A stretch of 44,416 nucleotides of DNA from Deltaproteobacteria bacterium (GTDB lineage: Bacteria; Myxococcota; Myxococcia; SLRQ01), in the NCBI GenBank assembly GCA_029210625.1, contig JARGFU010000033.1, forward strand, positions 1 through 44,416, written 5' to 3'. Of this stretch, positions 32,004-39,141 are shown in pieces. Position 1 is the first letter of the stretch, and every line of letters begins with the position of its first letter. Under the pieces are notes generated by a model, which was not told the DNA's origin, did no database searches, and was given only the letters and a program-made list of their open reading frames with translations. The translations under genes were made by a program, and so were the position numbers.

Positions 32004-32813
32004 ATGAGCACCAACCTCCTCACCAGCCGCGAGGTCGCCGAGTTCCTCGGGGTGGGGGTCTCCTCCGTGAACCGCTGGGCCGACGCCGGCAAGCTGGAGC
32101 ACGTGAAGACCCCCGGCGGTCACCGCCGCTTCGCCCGCCTGGCAGTGGAGGCCTTTCGCCGCGAGCGCGCCGGCCTGCCGACGGATGACGGGGAGTCCTT
32201 CTGCGCCGGCTGGACCGAGCGCCTCCTGGGCGACGCGCCGCCCGAGGCCCTGGTCGGTCAGCTGCTGCGGGAGCGGGCCGAGCGGGAGAGCTGGCTCGCG
32301 GTGGCCGGCGCCCTCGGGCCGGTGCTCGCGCGCATCGGCAGCCTATGGGAGGAGGGCACGATCTCGGTCACCGAGGAGCACCTGGCCTCCGAGCGCCTGG
32401 CGCGGGCGCTCTCTCGCTGCGCCGAGCTGCTCCCGGTCGCGGTCGCCGCCCCCGAGGCGCTGCTGGCGGCGCCCGAGAGCGAGGAGCACACCCTGGGCCT
32501 CTCCCTCCTCGAGCCCGCCCTGCGGGAGTGGGGCTGGCACTGCCGCTTCGCCGGCCGGCGCACGCCGCTGGAGGATCTCGCCGGCCGGGTGCGGGGCGGG
32601 AGCTTCGAGCTGGTGGCGCTCTCGGCCTCGGTCTCCACCCCGGCGGCGGTCCTGGGGGAGGTCGCCCGGGTCATCGGGGAGGCCGCGGCGGAGGCGGGCG
32701 CGGCCCTGCTCATCGGCGGCCTCGGCCCCTGGCCGGAGCAGCTGCGCCACGGGCGCCGCGTGCAGCGCTTCGCCGAGCTCGAGCGGGCGCCCGAAGGTCT
32801 GCGGCGCAACTAG
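32004..32813 (+). CDS. CarH/LitR-like MerR-type repressor with adenosylcobalamin-binding domain (1)
   Basis: 269 residues. A MerR-type winged helix (about 5-45: TSREVAEFLGVGVSSVNRW, then GGHRRF) binds DNA. A helical cap domain follows with the CarH hallmark W-x9-EH (Trp115, Glu125, His126), and then a B12-binding Rossmann domain with E-x-H-xx-G (Glu160, His162, Gly165; His162 is the candidate cobalt ligand) and a GG motif in LLIGGLG. CarH proteins are AdoCbl-dependent tetrameric repressors inactivated by light; the intact signatures suggest the same mode here. It is divergent from Ton operon 2 and tail-to-tail with a second copy, 6 bases between stops. ATG 32004 has a promoter ending 6 bases upstream and so may be leaderless. 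Confidence 0.93.
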   Translation: MSTNLLTSREVAEFLGVGVSSVNRWADAGKLEHVKTPGGHRRFARLAVEAFRRERAGLPTDDGESFCAGWTERLLGDAPPEALVGQLLRERAERESWLAVAGALGPVLARIGSLWEEGTISVTEEHLASERLARALSRCAELLPVAVAAPEALLAAPESEEHTLGLSLLEPALREWGWHCRFAGRRTPLEDLAGRVRGGSFELVALSASVSTPAAVLGEVARVIGEAAAEAGAALLIGGLGPWPEQLRHGRRVQRFAELERAPEGLRRN

Positions 32814-32819
32814 CCTCTG

Positions 32820-33668
32820 CTAGAGCACCCGGCGAAGCAGGGGGCGGGCGCCCGAGCGGGCGAGCAGGGCGCTGTAGGAGGTGTAGGAGCGCAGGCGGGA
32901 GCCAGCGGGCATCGGCTCGGGCCAGGCCCCCGAGCCTCCGACGATCAGCGCGGCGCCCCGTTGGTCGCAGGCTTGCGCCAGGTGGGCGACGATCTTCCGG
33001 AGCAGGTCGGGATCCTGGCTGAAGGCCGAGGCGGAGATGGTCACGCAGGCCAGGTCCTCGGTCCGGAGGATGGTCTCGGCCAGCGCCTCGGGAGGGGTTC
33101 GGGCGCCGATCCAGTGGGTGCGCAGCCCCGCCTCCCGGGCGCAGACCTCCGCCAGGGCGAGGCCGAGGGTGTGCTCCTCGCTCTCCGGCGTCGCCAGGAG
33201 GACCACCGGAGCCTCGGGGCTGACCGGCAGCGCCTCGACGATCGCGGCGAGGGCCCGGGAGAGCCTCGCCGAGGCCAGGTGCTCGGCCACCACCGAGAGC
33301 TCACCCCGCGCCCAGCGCTCGCCCAGCTCGACGATCCCCGGCGCCACCGAGTCGGCGACCTCGCCCCAGCTGCCCAGGCGGCTGCGAGCCCGGAGGAGGT
33401 CGGCCCGGAGGCTCGCGACGTCGGAGGCCGCGAGGAAGCGATCGGCCCAGCTGGTGGAGGGCAGGGCGCTGACGCCTCCCTGCTGGTGATCGAGGAGCGC
33501 CTGCACGGCCGTCGGGTGGAAGCGGCGGTGCCCTCCGGCGGTGCGCTGGCAGTGAATCCGGCCCTCGTCTGCCCAGCGGTTCAGGGTGGAGGTGCCCACC
33601 CCGAGGCGGCCGGCGGCCTCGCGACTGGAGAGCAGGATGGGGCCTCGTCTGGCGATTTTCCGAGTCAT
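32820..33668 (-). CDS. CarH/LitR-like MerR-type repressor with adenosylcobalamin-binding domain (2)
   Basis: 282 residues and the same architecture as the preceding regulator: MerR-type winged helix (about 12-52, SSREAAGRLGVGTSTLNRW and GGHRRF), helical cap with W-x9-EH (Trp119, Glu129, His130), and B12 domain with E-x-H-xx-G (Glu164, His166, Gly169) and VGGSG. The PESEEHTLGL segment is identical in the two proteins, but the rest has diverged well, so this is not a recent duplication. It is divergent from an SDR39U1 epimerase gene. Its promoter carries the 16-base element found before Ton operon 2, which suggests autoregulation or cross-regulation. AdoCbl and light response are inferred from the family. 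Confidence 0.93.
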   Translation of the reverse strand: MTRKIARRGPILLSSREAAGRLGVGTSTLNRWADEGRIHCQRTAGGHRRFHPTAVQALLDHQQGGVSALPSTSWADRFLAASDVASLRADLLRARSRLGSWGEVADSVAPGIVELGERWARGELSVVAEHLASARLSRALAAIVEALPVSPEAPVVLLATPESEEHTLGLALAEVCAREAGLRTHWIGARTPPEALAETILRTEDLACVTISASAFSQDPDLLRKIVAHLAQACDQRGAALIVGGSGAWPEPMPAGSRLRSYTSYSALLARSGARPLLRRVL

Positions 33669-33677
33669 GATGCAAGC

Positions 33678-33706
33678 AGTATGGTGGTTATGGATGTTTT
33701 TGGCAA
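33678..33706 (-). promoter_or_regulatory. Promoter and putative operator of the second CarH-like gene
   Basis: On the minus strand: TTGCCA (33706-33701), 17-base spacer, CATACT (33683-33678). The element CCATAACCACCATACT (33693-33678) is 14/16 identical to the Ton operon 2 element and sits at the same offset from the -35. The predicted start lies about 3 bases before the ATG at 33668. The surrounding 33661-33745 is AT-rich compared with the rest of the window, and further CCA triplets lie upstream. Confidence 0.6.
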
Positions 33707-33871
33707 ATTTATCTGGTCAAAATCTACCATTTGGTCCATGATTGCCCTCACGCCCCTCCCCTCGGACCCCCGGAGCCCATCAATGGAGCGCCCAGGCCCC
33801 CCAGACCTCCCGCCCCCGCGGTTTGCTTCCGTGCAGGCCGGAGCTAGGTTCCAGAAGGCGGGAGAGAGGGA

Positions 33872-34792
33872 ATGAAGGTCTTCATCACCGGTGCGACCGG
33901 GTTCGTCGGGCGGCGGCTGGTGCGTACCCTCCAGGACCGGGGGGACGAGGTCGTGGCCTGGGTCCGCGATCCGCGCCGCGCGACGGAGGTTCTGGGAGAG
34001 CAGGTCGAGCGGGTCGCCACCGACGTCGGCGAGGCGGCCCTCGCCCGGCACCTCGCCGGGGCCGACGCCGTCGTGAACCTGGCCGGGGAGAACCTCTTCG
34101 GTGGGCGCTGGACCCGCGCCCGCAAGGCCGCGCTGGAGTCCTCGCGAATCGACCTGACGGGGACCCTGGCGCGCACCCTCGCGAACCTGCCCGGGGAGGA
34201 GCGCCCCGCGGTCTTCGTCTCGGCCAGCGCCGTGGGCTACTACGGCGACCGGGGGGCCGAGCGCCTCACCGAGGCGAGCGCCCCGGGCGACGACTTCCTC
34301 GCGGGCCTCTGCCAGCGCTGGGAGGCGGCGACGACCCCGGCGCGGGAGGCCGGCCTGCGCACGGTCATCCTGCGCATCGGGGTGGTCCTCGGTGAGGGCG
34401 GGGCCCTCGGCCGGCTCCTCCCGCTCTTCCGGCTGGGCGCCGGCGGCCGCCTCGGCAACGGTCAGCAGGCCTTCCCCTGGATCCACGTCGAGGACCTCGT
34501 TGGGATCCTCCTCGCGGCCCTCGACGATCCCTCCCTCGCAGGGGTCTACAACGCGACCGCGCCCGGGTCGGTGACCAACGCCGAGCTCACCCGCGCCCTG
34601 GCGAAGGCGGTGCGTCGGCCGGCCCTCGTCCCGGTCCCCGGCTTCGCCATGAAGGCGGCGCTGGGCGAGGCCGCGGTCGCGCTGCTCGGCGGCCAGGACG
34701 CCGTGCCCCAGCGCCTCCTCGAGGCCGGCTTCCCCTTCCACTATCCGGATCTCGACTCGGCCCTCGCGGCCGTCGTCGAGGGGGGCCGCTGA
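33872..34792 (+). CDS. SDR39U1/TIGR01777-family NAD(P)-dependent epimerase-like protein
   Basis: 306 residues. Atypical extended SDR with cofactor motif TGATGFVG (6-13), NLAGENLFGGRWT (the family hallmark), SASAVGYYGDRG (Tyr active-site region) and FPWIHVEDLV. The family (E. coli YfcH) has no settled reaction. The ribosome site is GGGAGAGAGGGA; TTGCTT-N16-TAGGTT at about 33823-33850 is a weak promoter candidate. It is divergent from the second CarH-like gene across 203 bases. TIGR01777 genes have been noted near MerR/B12 regulator and photolyase genes in other bacteria, to my recollection, so it may belong to the same regulon. It is followed after 4 bases by a lipoprotein gene. Confidence 0.93.
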   Translation: MKVFITGATGFVGRRLVRTLQDRGDEVVAWVRDPRRATEVLGEQVERVATDVGEAALARHLAGADAVVNLAGENLFGGRWTRARKAALESSRIDLTGTLARTLANLPGEERPAVFVSASAVGYYGDRGAERLTEASAPGDDFLAGLCQRWEAATTPAREAGLRTVILRIGVVLGEGGALGRLLPLFRLGAGGRLGNGQQAFPWIHVEDLVGILLAALDDPSLAGVYNATAPGSVTNAELTRALAKAVRRPALVPVPGFAMKAALGEAAVALLGGQDAVPQRLLEAGFPFHYPDLDSALAAVVEGGR

Positions 34793-34796
34793 CGCC

Positions 34797-35624
34797 ATGC
34801 CCCTCGCCCGCTCCCTCCTCACGGCGCAGAGCACCTTGCTGCTCCTCGGCGCCGGGGCCTGCGGGGGGACCGAGCCGCCCCGCACCTATCAGCACGCCGA
34901 CGCCGGGGTGGGCCTGCCCCTGCCCGAGGAGGCGGGAACCCGGGTCTTCGCGCTCGAGCAGGTCTCCTCCGAGATCGTCACCAACCCCAGCCCCTTCTCC
35001 AACGACACCGCCGTCTCCTCCCTCACCGCCTGGTTGCGGGTGCGCTGGTCGCGAGAGGGAGAGGAGATCGTCTGGGACGAGGCGCTCTGCGCGATGCGCA
35101 GCAACGAGATCTTCGGCACCACCACCCGCTACCCGCAGGCCTTCCTGGAGTCGATCCCCCGGCGCCAGCGCAGCGGCCGGCTGGCGGCCGCCCAGGTCGG
35201 CGCGACCTTCGAGGCGGGCCCCTTCGTGGATCTCTTCGGCGTCAGGCTCACGGACCCCGCCTCCGAGGCGCTGCCGACCGGCCCCGACGATCCGCGGGTG
35301 GAGGACAGCGACGGCGACGGCGAGCCCGGCATCACCGTGGCGGTCGAGCAGAGCCTCCTCGGCAGCGGAGAGGTCTTCGTCGCCCAGCGCTCCACCAGCA
35401 GCTACGAGGGCGTGGTCGTCTCGCCCGACCGGCTCGAGGGTGAGGTCCGGGTGATCACCGAGAAGACCGTGCTCGGGGCCACGGCCGGCTGGCTGGAGTC
35501 CGGCACCGAGGCCGCGCCCGATCCCGATCCCACCCACAACTACTTCATCTTCCAGGCCGTGCCCGACCACACGACCTGCACCCAGATCGTGCTCAACCGC
35601 GATCGCATCTTCGACGAAGGCTAG
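34797..35624 (+). CDS. Lipoprotein of unknown function with a calcium-loop-like motif
   Basis: 275 residues. A hydrophobic start ends with GAGACGG (Cys21 or 22), a reasonable lipobox, so it should be an envelope lipoprotein. The body is beta-rich and acidic. VEDSDGDGEPGITV, near residue 170, has the DxDxDG spacing of a calcium-binding loop, in the manner of thrombospondin type-3 or EF-like loops. I recognise no family. It starts 4 bases after the SDR39U1 gene and 7 bases before the barrel gene, so the three are very likely one transcript. Confidence 0.8.
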   Translation: MPLARSLLTAQSTLLLLGAGACGGTEPPRTYQHADAGVGLPLPEEAGTRVFALEQVSSEIVTNPSPFSNDTAVSSLTAWLRVRWSREGEEIVWDEALCAMRSNEIFGTTTRYPQAFLESIPRRQRSGRLAAAQVGATFEAGPFVDLFGVRLTDPASEALPTGPDDPRVEDSDGDGEPGITVAVEQSLLGSGEVFVAQRSTSSYEGVVVSPDRLEGEVRVITEKTVLGATAGWLESGTEAAPDPDPTHNYFIFQAVPDHTTCTQIVLNRDRIFDEG

Positions 35625-35631
35625 ATCGATC

Positions 35632-36468
35632 ATGAACAGGAAAACGAAGCTCGCCCTCATCGCCAGCCTGCTCCCGGCGCTGGCCATCGCCGAGGCCAAG
35701 CCCGAGGCCGAAAGCATGACCGTCCGCGCGGTGGCCGAGCTGGGCTACCTCGGCGTGCTCTCCCACGTCATCCAGCTCGATCAGGACGGCACCCTCATCG
35801 ACTACAAGGCCGAGGGCGGGCAGGAGGTCCTCTTCCCGGTCAGCCGCTTCTCGATGGAGCTGGGGCTGAACGCGCGCCACCGACTGGTCTTCCTCTACCA
35901 GCCGCTGAAGATCGACACGGTGAACATCCTGCCCCGCGATCTGGTGATCTCGGAGGCGACCTACCCCGCCGGCACCCCGGTGCGCTTCGTCTATGGCTTC
36001 CCCTTCTGGCGGGCGAGCTGGCTCTACGACTTCGCCCCGGGCCCCGAGCGCGAGCTCTCCTTCGGCGTCTCGCTCCAGCTGCGGGACGCCACCATCACCT
36101 TCGAGACCCTCGACGGAACGATCCTGCGCAACAGCCGGGACGTGGGGCCGGTGCCCATCCTCAAGGCCCGCTGGCGGCAGCCCCTCTCCCGCTCCTTCTG
36201 GGTCGGCGCCGAGGCCGACGGCTTCTATGCGCCGATCAGCTACATCAACGGCAGCGACAACGAGGTGGTCGGGGCGATCCTCGACGCCAGCCTGCGGGCC
36301 GGCCTCGAGCTCGAGGGGGGGGCCACCCTCTTCCTCAACCTGCGCTACCTCGGCGGCGGCGCCGTGGGGCAGAGCGAGCCCGACGGGCCGGGGGACGGCT
36401 ACGTGAAGAACTGGCTGCACTTCCTCACGGTCACCCTCGGGGCGACCTACGACCTGCAGGTCCTCTAG
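35632..36468 (+). CDS. Predicted outer-membrane beta-barrel protein
   Basis: 278 residues. A cleavable signal peptide (MNRKTKLALIASLLPALAIAEA) opens the protein; the alternating-residue strands that follow (for example RFSMELGLNARHRLVFLYQPL and LELEGGATLFLNLRYLGG) fit an 8- to 12-strand outer-membrane barrel. No enzyme motif seen. It is third in the SDR39U1-lipoprotein-barrel operon (7-base gap). The C-terminus ends in Leu rather than the Phe common in BAM substrates. Its last 4 bases overlap the convergent gene. Function unknown. Confidence 0.8.
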   Translation: MNRKTKLALIASLLPALAIAEAKPEAESMTVRAVAELGYLGVLSHVIQLDQDGTLIDYKAEGGQEVLFPVSRFSMELGLNARHRLVFLYQPLKIDTVNILPRDLVISEATYPAGTPVRFVYGFPFWRASWLYDFAPGPERELSFGVSLQLRDATITFETLDGTILRNSRDVGPVPILKARWRQPLSRSFWVGAEADGFYAPISYINGSDNEVVGAILDASLRAGLELEGGATLFLNLRYLGGGAVGQSEPDGPGDGYVKNWLHFLTVTLGATYDLQVL

Positions 36469-37265
36469 GGCGCGGGCGGCCCGGGGCGGGCGGCGAGCTC
36501 GAGGACGAGCCGGGTCTCCCCCTGGGCGACGACCTTCAGGGTGTCCTCTCCCAGGGAGAGGCCGTGCAGCGACGCGCCGACCTCGGAGGCCGGCCGGTAG
36601 GCGCGCAGCTCCCAGCGGGCCAGCTCGGGGGTCGCCTCGCGCCGCACCACCTCGTCCACCTCCGGGCTCGCCAGCAGGGCCGCCTGCAGCGCCGAGTGGC
36701 GGGCGAAGCCCACCCCGTGGATCTCGAGCGCCAGCCAGCGCTGGGCACCGGGGGCGTCGACCACCTCGGCGAAGCGCTCCTCGATCAGCTCGAGGAAGGC
36801 CTCGTGGATCTTCTCGCGGGTCCCGCGCCGGATGAGCTGGGCGTGCTGCTGGATCTCACCGCGGCGGGAGAGCCAGCGCAGCGAGAGCTCGCCCTCGAAG
36901 GGCTGGACCTCGTCGCGGGTCATCGGCTCCTGGCCCTCGAGGGAGCGCAGGGTGACCAGGCCCACCAGGACCTCGGCCTCTTCCCGGCTGTCCGGCGGGA
37001 GGACCCGCAGGCCCTTCGCCTTCAGCCAGCGGTGGACCCGCTGCTCCAGGGGATGCTCGGGCAGGGCCCAGCCCTCCGTCCCGCGCTTGGGCTTGCGCTG
37101 CCACCAGCGGCGCCTCTCCTTCGCCGGCGCCCGGGCCGGGTGGGGCTCGTGGACCTCCAGGCGGTAGATCACGCTGCGGCCCTCCTCCCCGGCGAGGACC
37201 GGCAGGCCCAGGAGGAGCGCGAGCACGAGGACGGCGGGACGGGCGAGGCGCTTCAAGATCCCCAT
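36465..37265 (-). CDS. Exported protein of unknown function
   Basis: 266 residues with a signal peptide (about 1-25, cleavage near VLAGEEG), so periplasmic. A very basic segment follows (KERRRWWQRKPKRG, about 50-63), perhaps binding envelope polymers or RNA-like polyanions. The C-terminal third (about 175-260: LALEIHGVGFARHSALQAAL, EVDEVVRRE, LKVVAQGETRLVLEL) has the strand-helix-strand-strand order of small alpha/beta modules found in FlgT-like and related periplasmic proteins, a weak resemblance only. It starts 12 bases after the TPR membrane protein gene and is probably co-transcribed with it. No family assigned. Confidence 0.72.
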   Translation of the reverse strand: MGILKRLARPAVLVLALLLGLPVLAGEEGRSVIYRLEVHEPHPARAPAKERRRWWQRKPKRGTEGWALPEHPLEQRVHRWLKAKGLRVLPPDSREEAEVLVGLVTLRSLEGQEPMTRDEVQPFEGELSLRWLSRRGEIQQHAQLIRRGTREKIHEAFLELIEERFAEVVDAPGAQRWLALEIHGVGFARHSALQAALLASPEVDEVVRREATPELARWELRAYRPASEVGASLHGLSLGEDTLKVVAQGETRLVLELAARPGPPAP

Positions 37266-37277
37266 CCTACTGCGAAC

Positions 37278-38129
37278 TCACGAGCGGCGTTCGAAGGGCA
37301 GGATCGTCGGGCCGGTGGCGAGGTGGGAGAGCTCCGGGACGCGGGCGAGGTAGGGGCGCAGGCCCGGCGCGTCGAGCTCGAGGGCGCCGAGCATGGCGTC
37401 GGCGCGCTCGGGGTCGTTCTCTTGCAGGGCGAGGGCGTGGAGCAGATCGACCAGGCGCAGGGCCCGCACCGGCAGGATGGCCTCGGCGGCGCTCCGCTCG
37501 GCGATCGCGAGGGCGAGGAGCTCGTCCCGCCGCCCGCGGCGCAGCGCCAGCAGCATCCGCGGGGGCAGGAGCGCACCGCGCTGGGTCTCGGGGACCCGGG
37601 GCAGCTCGCGGCGCAGGATCACCTCGGCCTCCTCGAGGCGATCGAGGAGGATCAGCGGGGTGAGGGCGGTCGCCACCCCGGGGCCGTGGTAGGCGGCGAG
37701 CTGACCCTGGAACCAGCCCGCCTGCAGGAGGGGGAGGGCGAGCTCGACGGCCGCCTCCGGCTCGTCGAGGTGGAGGTGGGCCACCGCGCGGTTCATCAGG
37801 AAGCGCGCGCGCAGGTTGCGCAGCCCGCGGCTCTCGCGGATCAGCGCGTCGAAGATCGCGGCCGCCTCGGTGGGGCGGCCCTGGTTCAGGAGCACGACCG
37901 CCTCTTGGTTGCGCAGCACCAGCTTGCGCGCCCGGGCGAACTTCCAGAGGACCGCGCCCACCGAGCCGAAGGTCAGCAGCACCAGCACCGGGAAGATGGT
38001 CCACTCGAAGGGGAGGCCGGTCTGCTCCGCCAGGTGGAAGGTCAGCAGGGTGAGGAGGCCCAGCAGGCCGAAGATCGCCACCAGCAGCGCGACCACCAGG
38101 GGCAGGGGAAAGGGGCGGGGAACCTTCAC
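37278..38129 (-). CDS. Membrane-anchored TPR-like protein
   Basis: 283 residues, GTG start at 38129. Two membrane spans near the N-terminus (about 8-31 and 45-64) are followed by helical TPR-like repeats from about 75 to 270 (NQEAVVLLNQGRPTEAAAIF, RFLMNRAVAHLHLDEPEAAV, LILLDRLEEAEVILRREL). The repeats should lie in the cytoplasm and mediate protein contacts. A GATAGAGT -10-like sequence lies about 12 bases upstream of the start. It is divergent from bfd across 147 bases. Partner unknown. Confidence 0.78.
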   Translation of the reverse strand: MKVPRPFPLPLVVALLVAIFGLLGLLTLLTFHLAEQTGLPFEWTIFPVLVLLTFGSVGAVLWKFARARKLVLRNQEAVVLLNQGRPTEAAAIFDALIRESRGLRNLRARFLMNRAVAHLHLDEPEAAVELALPLLQAGWFQGQLAAYHGPGVATALTPLILLDRLEEAEVILRRELPRVPETQRGALLPPRMLLALRRGRRDELLALAIAERSAAEAILPVRALRLVDLLHALALQENDPERADAMLGALELDAPGLRPYLARVPELSHLATGPTILPFERRS

Positions 38130-38204
38130 CGGGCCACTCTATCCTCTTTCGGGGGGAGGAACGCGGCACGCTAAGTGGCCGTCAGGGAACAACAATTTAT
38201 TTAG

Positions 38205-38232
38205 TTGCAAATGATTTTCAATTTCTTACAAT
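38205..38232 (+). promoter_or_regulatory. Promoter of the bfd-bfr operon
   Basis: TTGCAA (38205-38210), 16-base spacer, TACAAT (38227-38232), in an AT-rich island of about 45 bases within very GC-rich DNA. The start should fall near 38239. A Fur-like site covers the -35 and spacer, and a GAAAGG ribosome site (38264-38269) precedes the bfd ATG at 38277. Confidence 0.62.
38206..38220. promoter_or_regulatory. Fur-box-like operator before bfd-bfr
   Basis: TGCAAATGATTTTCA matches the 7-1-7 Fur consensus TGATAATNATTATCA at about 11 of 15 positions when read on the minus strand (TGAAAATCATTTGCA). It overlaps the -35 and spacer, as expected for repression by Fe-Fur. The iron link to Bfd and Bfr makes this credible. 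Confidence 0.52.
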
Positions 38233-38276
38233 GATCGGGCGAGGCTCTCTCGCTCCCCCTGCCGAAAGGTGAACCC

Positions 38277-38516
38277 ATGATCGTCTGCAGCTGCAAGGCC
38301 GTGACCGACACCCGGATCCGCGACGAGGTGCGCGCGGGCGCCCGCACGCCCCAGGAGGTGGCGGCCCGCCTCGGAGCCGGCACCGACTGCGGCTCCTGCC
38401 GCAACCTCCTTGCCCTCATCGTGAAGCAGGCGCAGTCTCAGGAGCCCTCCGCCCAGGTCGATGCGTCGGCGCCCCTCTCCTGGCGCCACCTGCGCGACGC
38501 GCTGGCGGGGGCCTGA
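38277..38516 (+). CDS. bfd: Bacterioferritin-associated ferredoxin
   Basis: 79 residues with the Bfd pattern of four cysteines, C4-x-C6 and C38-x2-C41, binding a [2Fe-2S] cluster. Bfd passes electrons to bacterioferritin heme to release stored iron. The first 55 residues match the family; a short Ser/Ala tail extends it slightly. It lies 34 bases upstream of bfr and shares its promoter, which carries a Fur-like site. In E. coli bfd is iron-repressed, and the same logic fits here. Confidence 0.94.
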   Translation: MIVCSCKAVTDTRIRDEVRAGARTPQEVAARLGAGTDCGSCRNLLALIVKQAQSQEPSAQVDASAPLSWRHLRDALAGA

Positions 38517-38550
38517 CCCCACCCCCGCCATCTGCCACGGAGAAGCTCGC

Positions 38551-39027
38551 ATGAAGGCTGCCGACCCCAAGATCATCGAGATCCTCAACGACGTTCTCAC
38601 CGCGGAGCTCACCGCGATCAACCAGTACTTCGTCCACGCCGAGATGTGCGGCAACTGGGGCTACAAGAAGCTCCACGACGCCATCAAGAAGCAGGCGATC
38701 GACGAGATGAAGCACGCCGAGCAGCTCATCGAGCGCATCCTCTACGTCGAGGGGCACCCCAACGTGCAGCGCCTCGGCAACGTGCAGATCGGCCAGTCGG
38801 TCCACGAGCAGCTCAAGGTCGACCACGCGCTCGAGGTCCACGCCGTCCCGCGCCTCGCCGAGGGCATCGCCTTCTGCAACTCGGTCAGCGACCACGGCAC
38901 CCGGATCCTGCTCGAGGGCATCCTCGCCTCCGAGGAGGAGCACATCGACTGGCTCGAGGCGCAGCTCGATCTCGTCGAGCAGGTGGGCATCCAGAACTAC
39001 ATGGCCGCCCAGATCTCCGACGAATAG
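38551..39027 (+). CDS. bfr: Bacterioferritin
   Basis: 158 residues, the normal length. It forms a 24-subunit heme-containing iron store. Ferroxidase ligands are all present by alignment with E. coli Bfr (numbers one higher here): Glu19, Glu52, His55, Glu95, Glu128 and His131. Met53 in DEMKHAE is the heme-binding methionine, so this is a true heme bacterioferritin and not a plain ferritin. CACGGAGAAG before the ATG serves as ribosome site. It is co-transcribed with bfd. A GC hairpin follows 87 bases downstream. Confidence 0.96.
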   Translation: MKAADPKIIEILNDVLTAELTAINQYFVHAEMCGNWGYKKLHDAIKKQAIDEMKHAEQLIERILYVEGHPNVQRLGNVQIGQSVHEQLKVDHALEVHAVPRLAEGIAFCNSVSDHGTRILLEGILASEEEHIDWLEAQLDLVEQVGIQNYMAAQISDE

Positions 39028-39113
39028 CCCGGGGCAGCAGCGCGCTCCAGGCGGCGCCCAGCCGTCGGAGCGCAGCGGTCCCGTGGCTCGACCTGCTCGA
39101 GATGGGGGGTTCG

Positions 39114-39136
39114 GGGGGGAGCCGGACGCTCCCCCC
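39114..39136. terminator. Hairpin between convergent bfr and cheA, possible bidirectional terminator
   Basis: GGGGGGAGC-CGGAC-GCTCCCCCC: a perfect 9-bp stem with a 5-base loop in the 114-base gap between the two 3' ends. No T-run follows on either strand, so it would be an I-shaped GC-rich terminator rather than a canonical intrinsic one. Confidence 0.45.
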
Positions 39137-39141
39137 GATCA

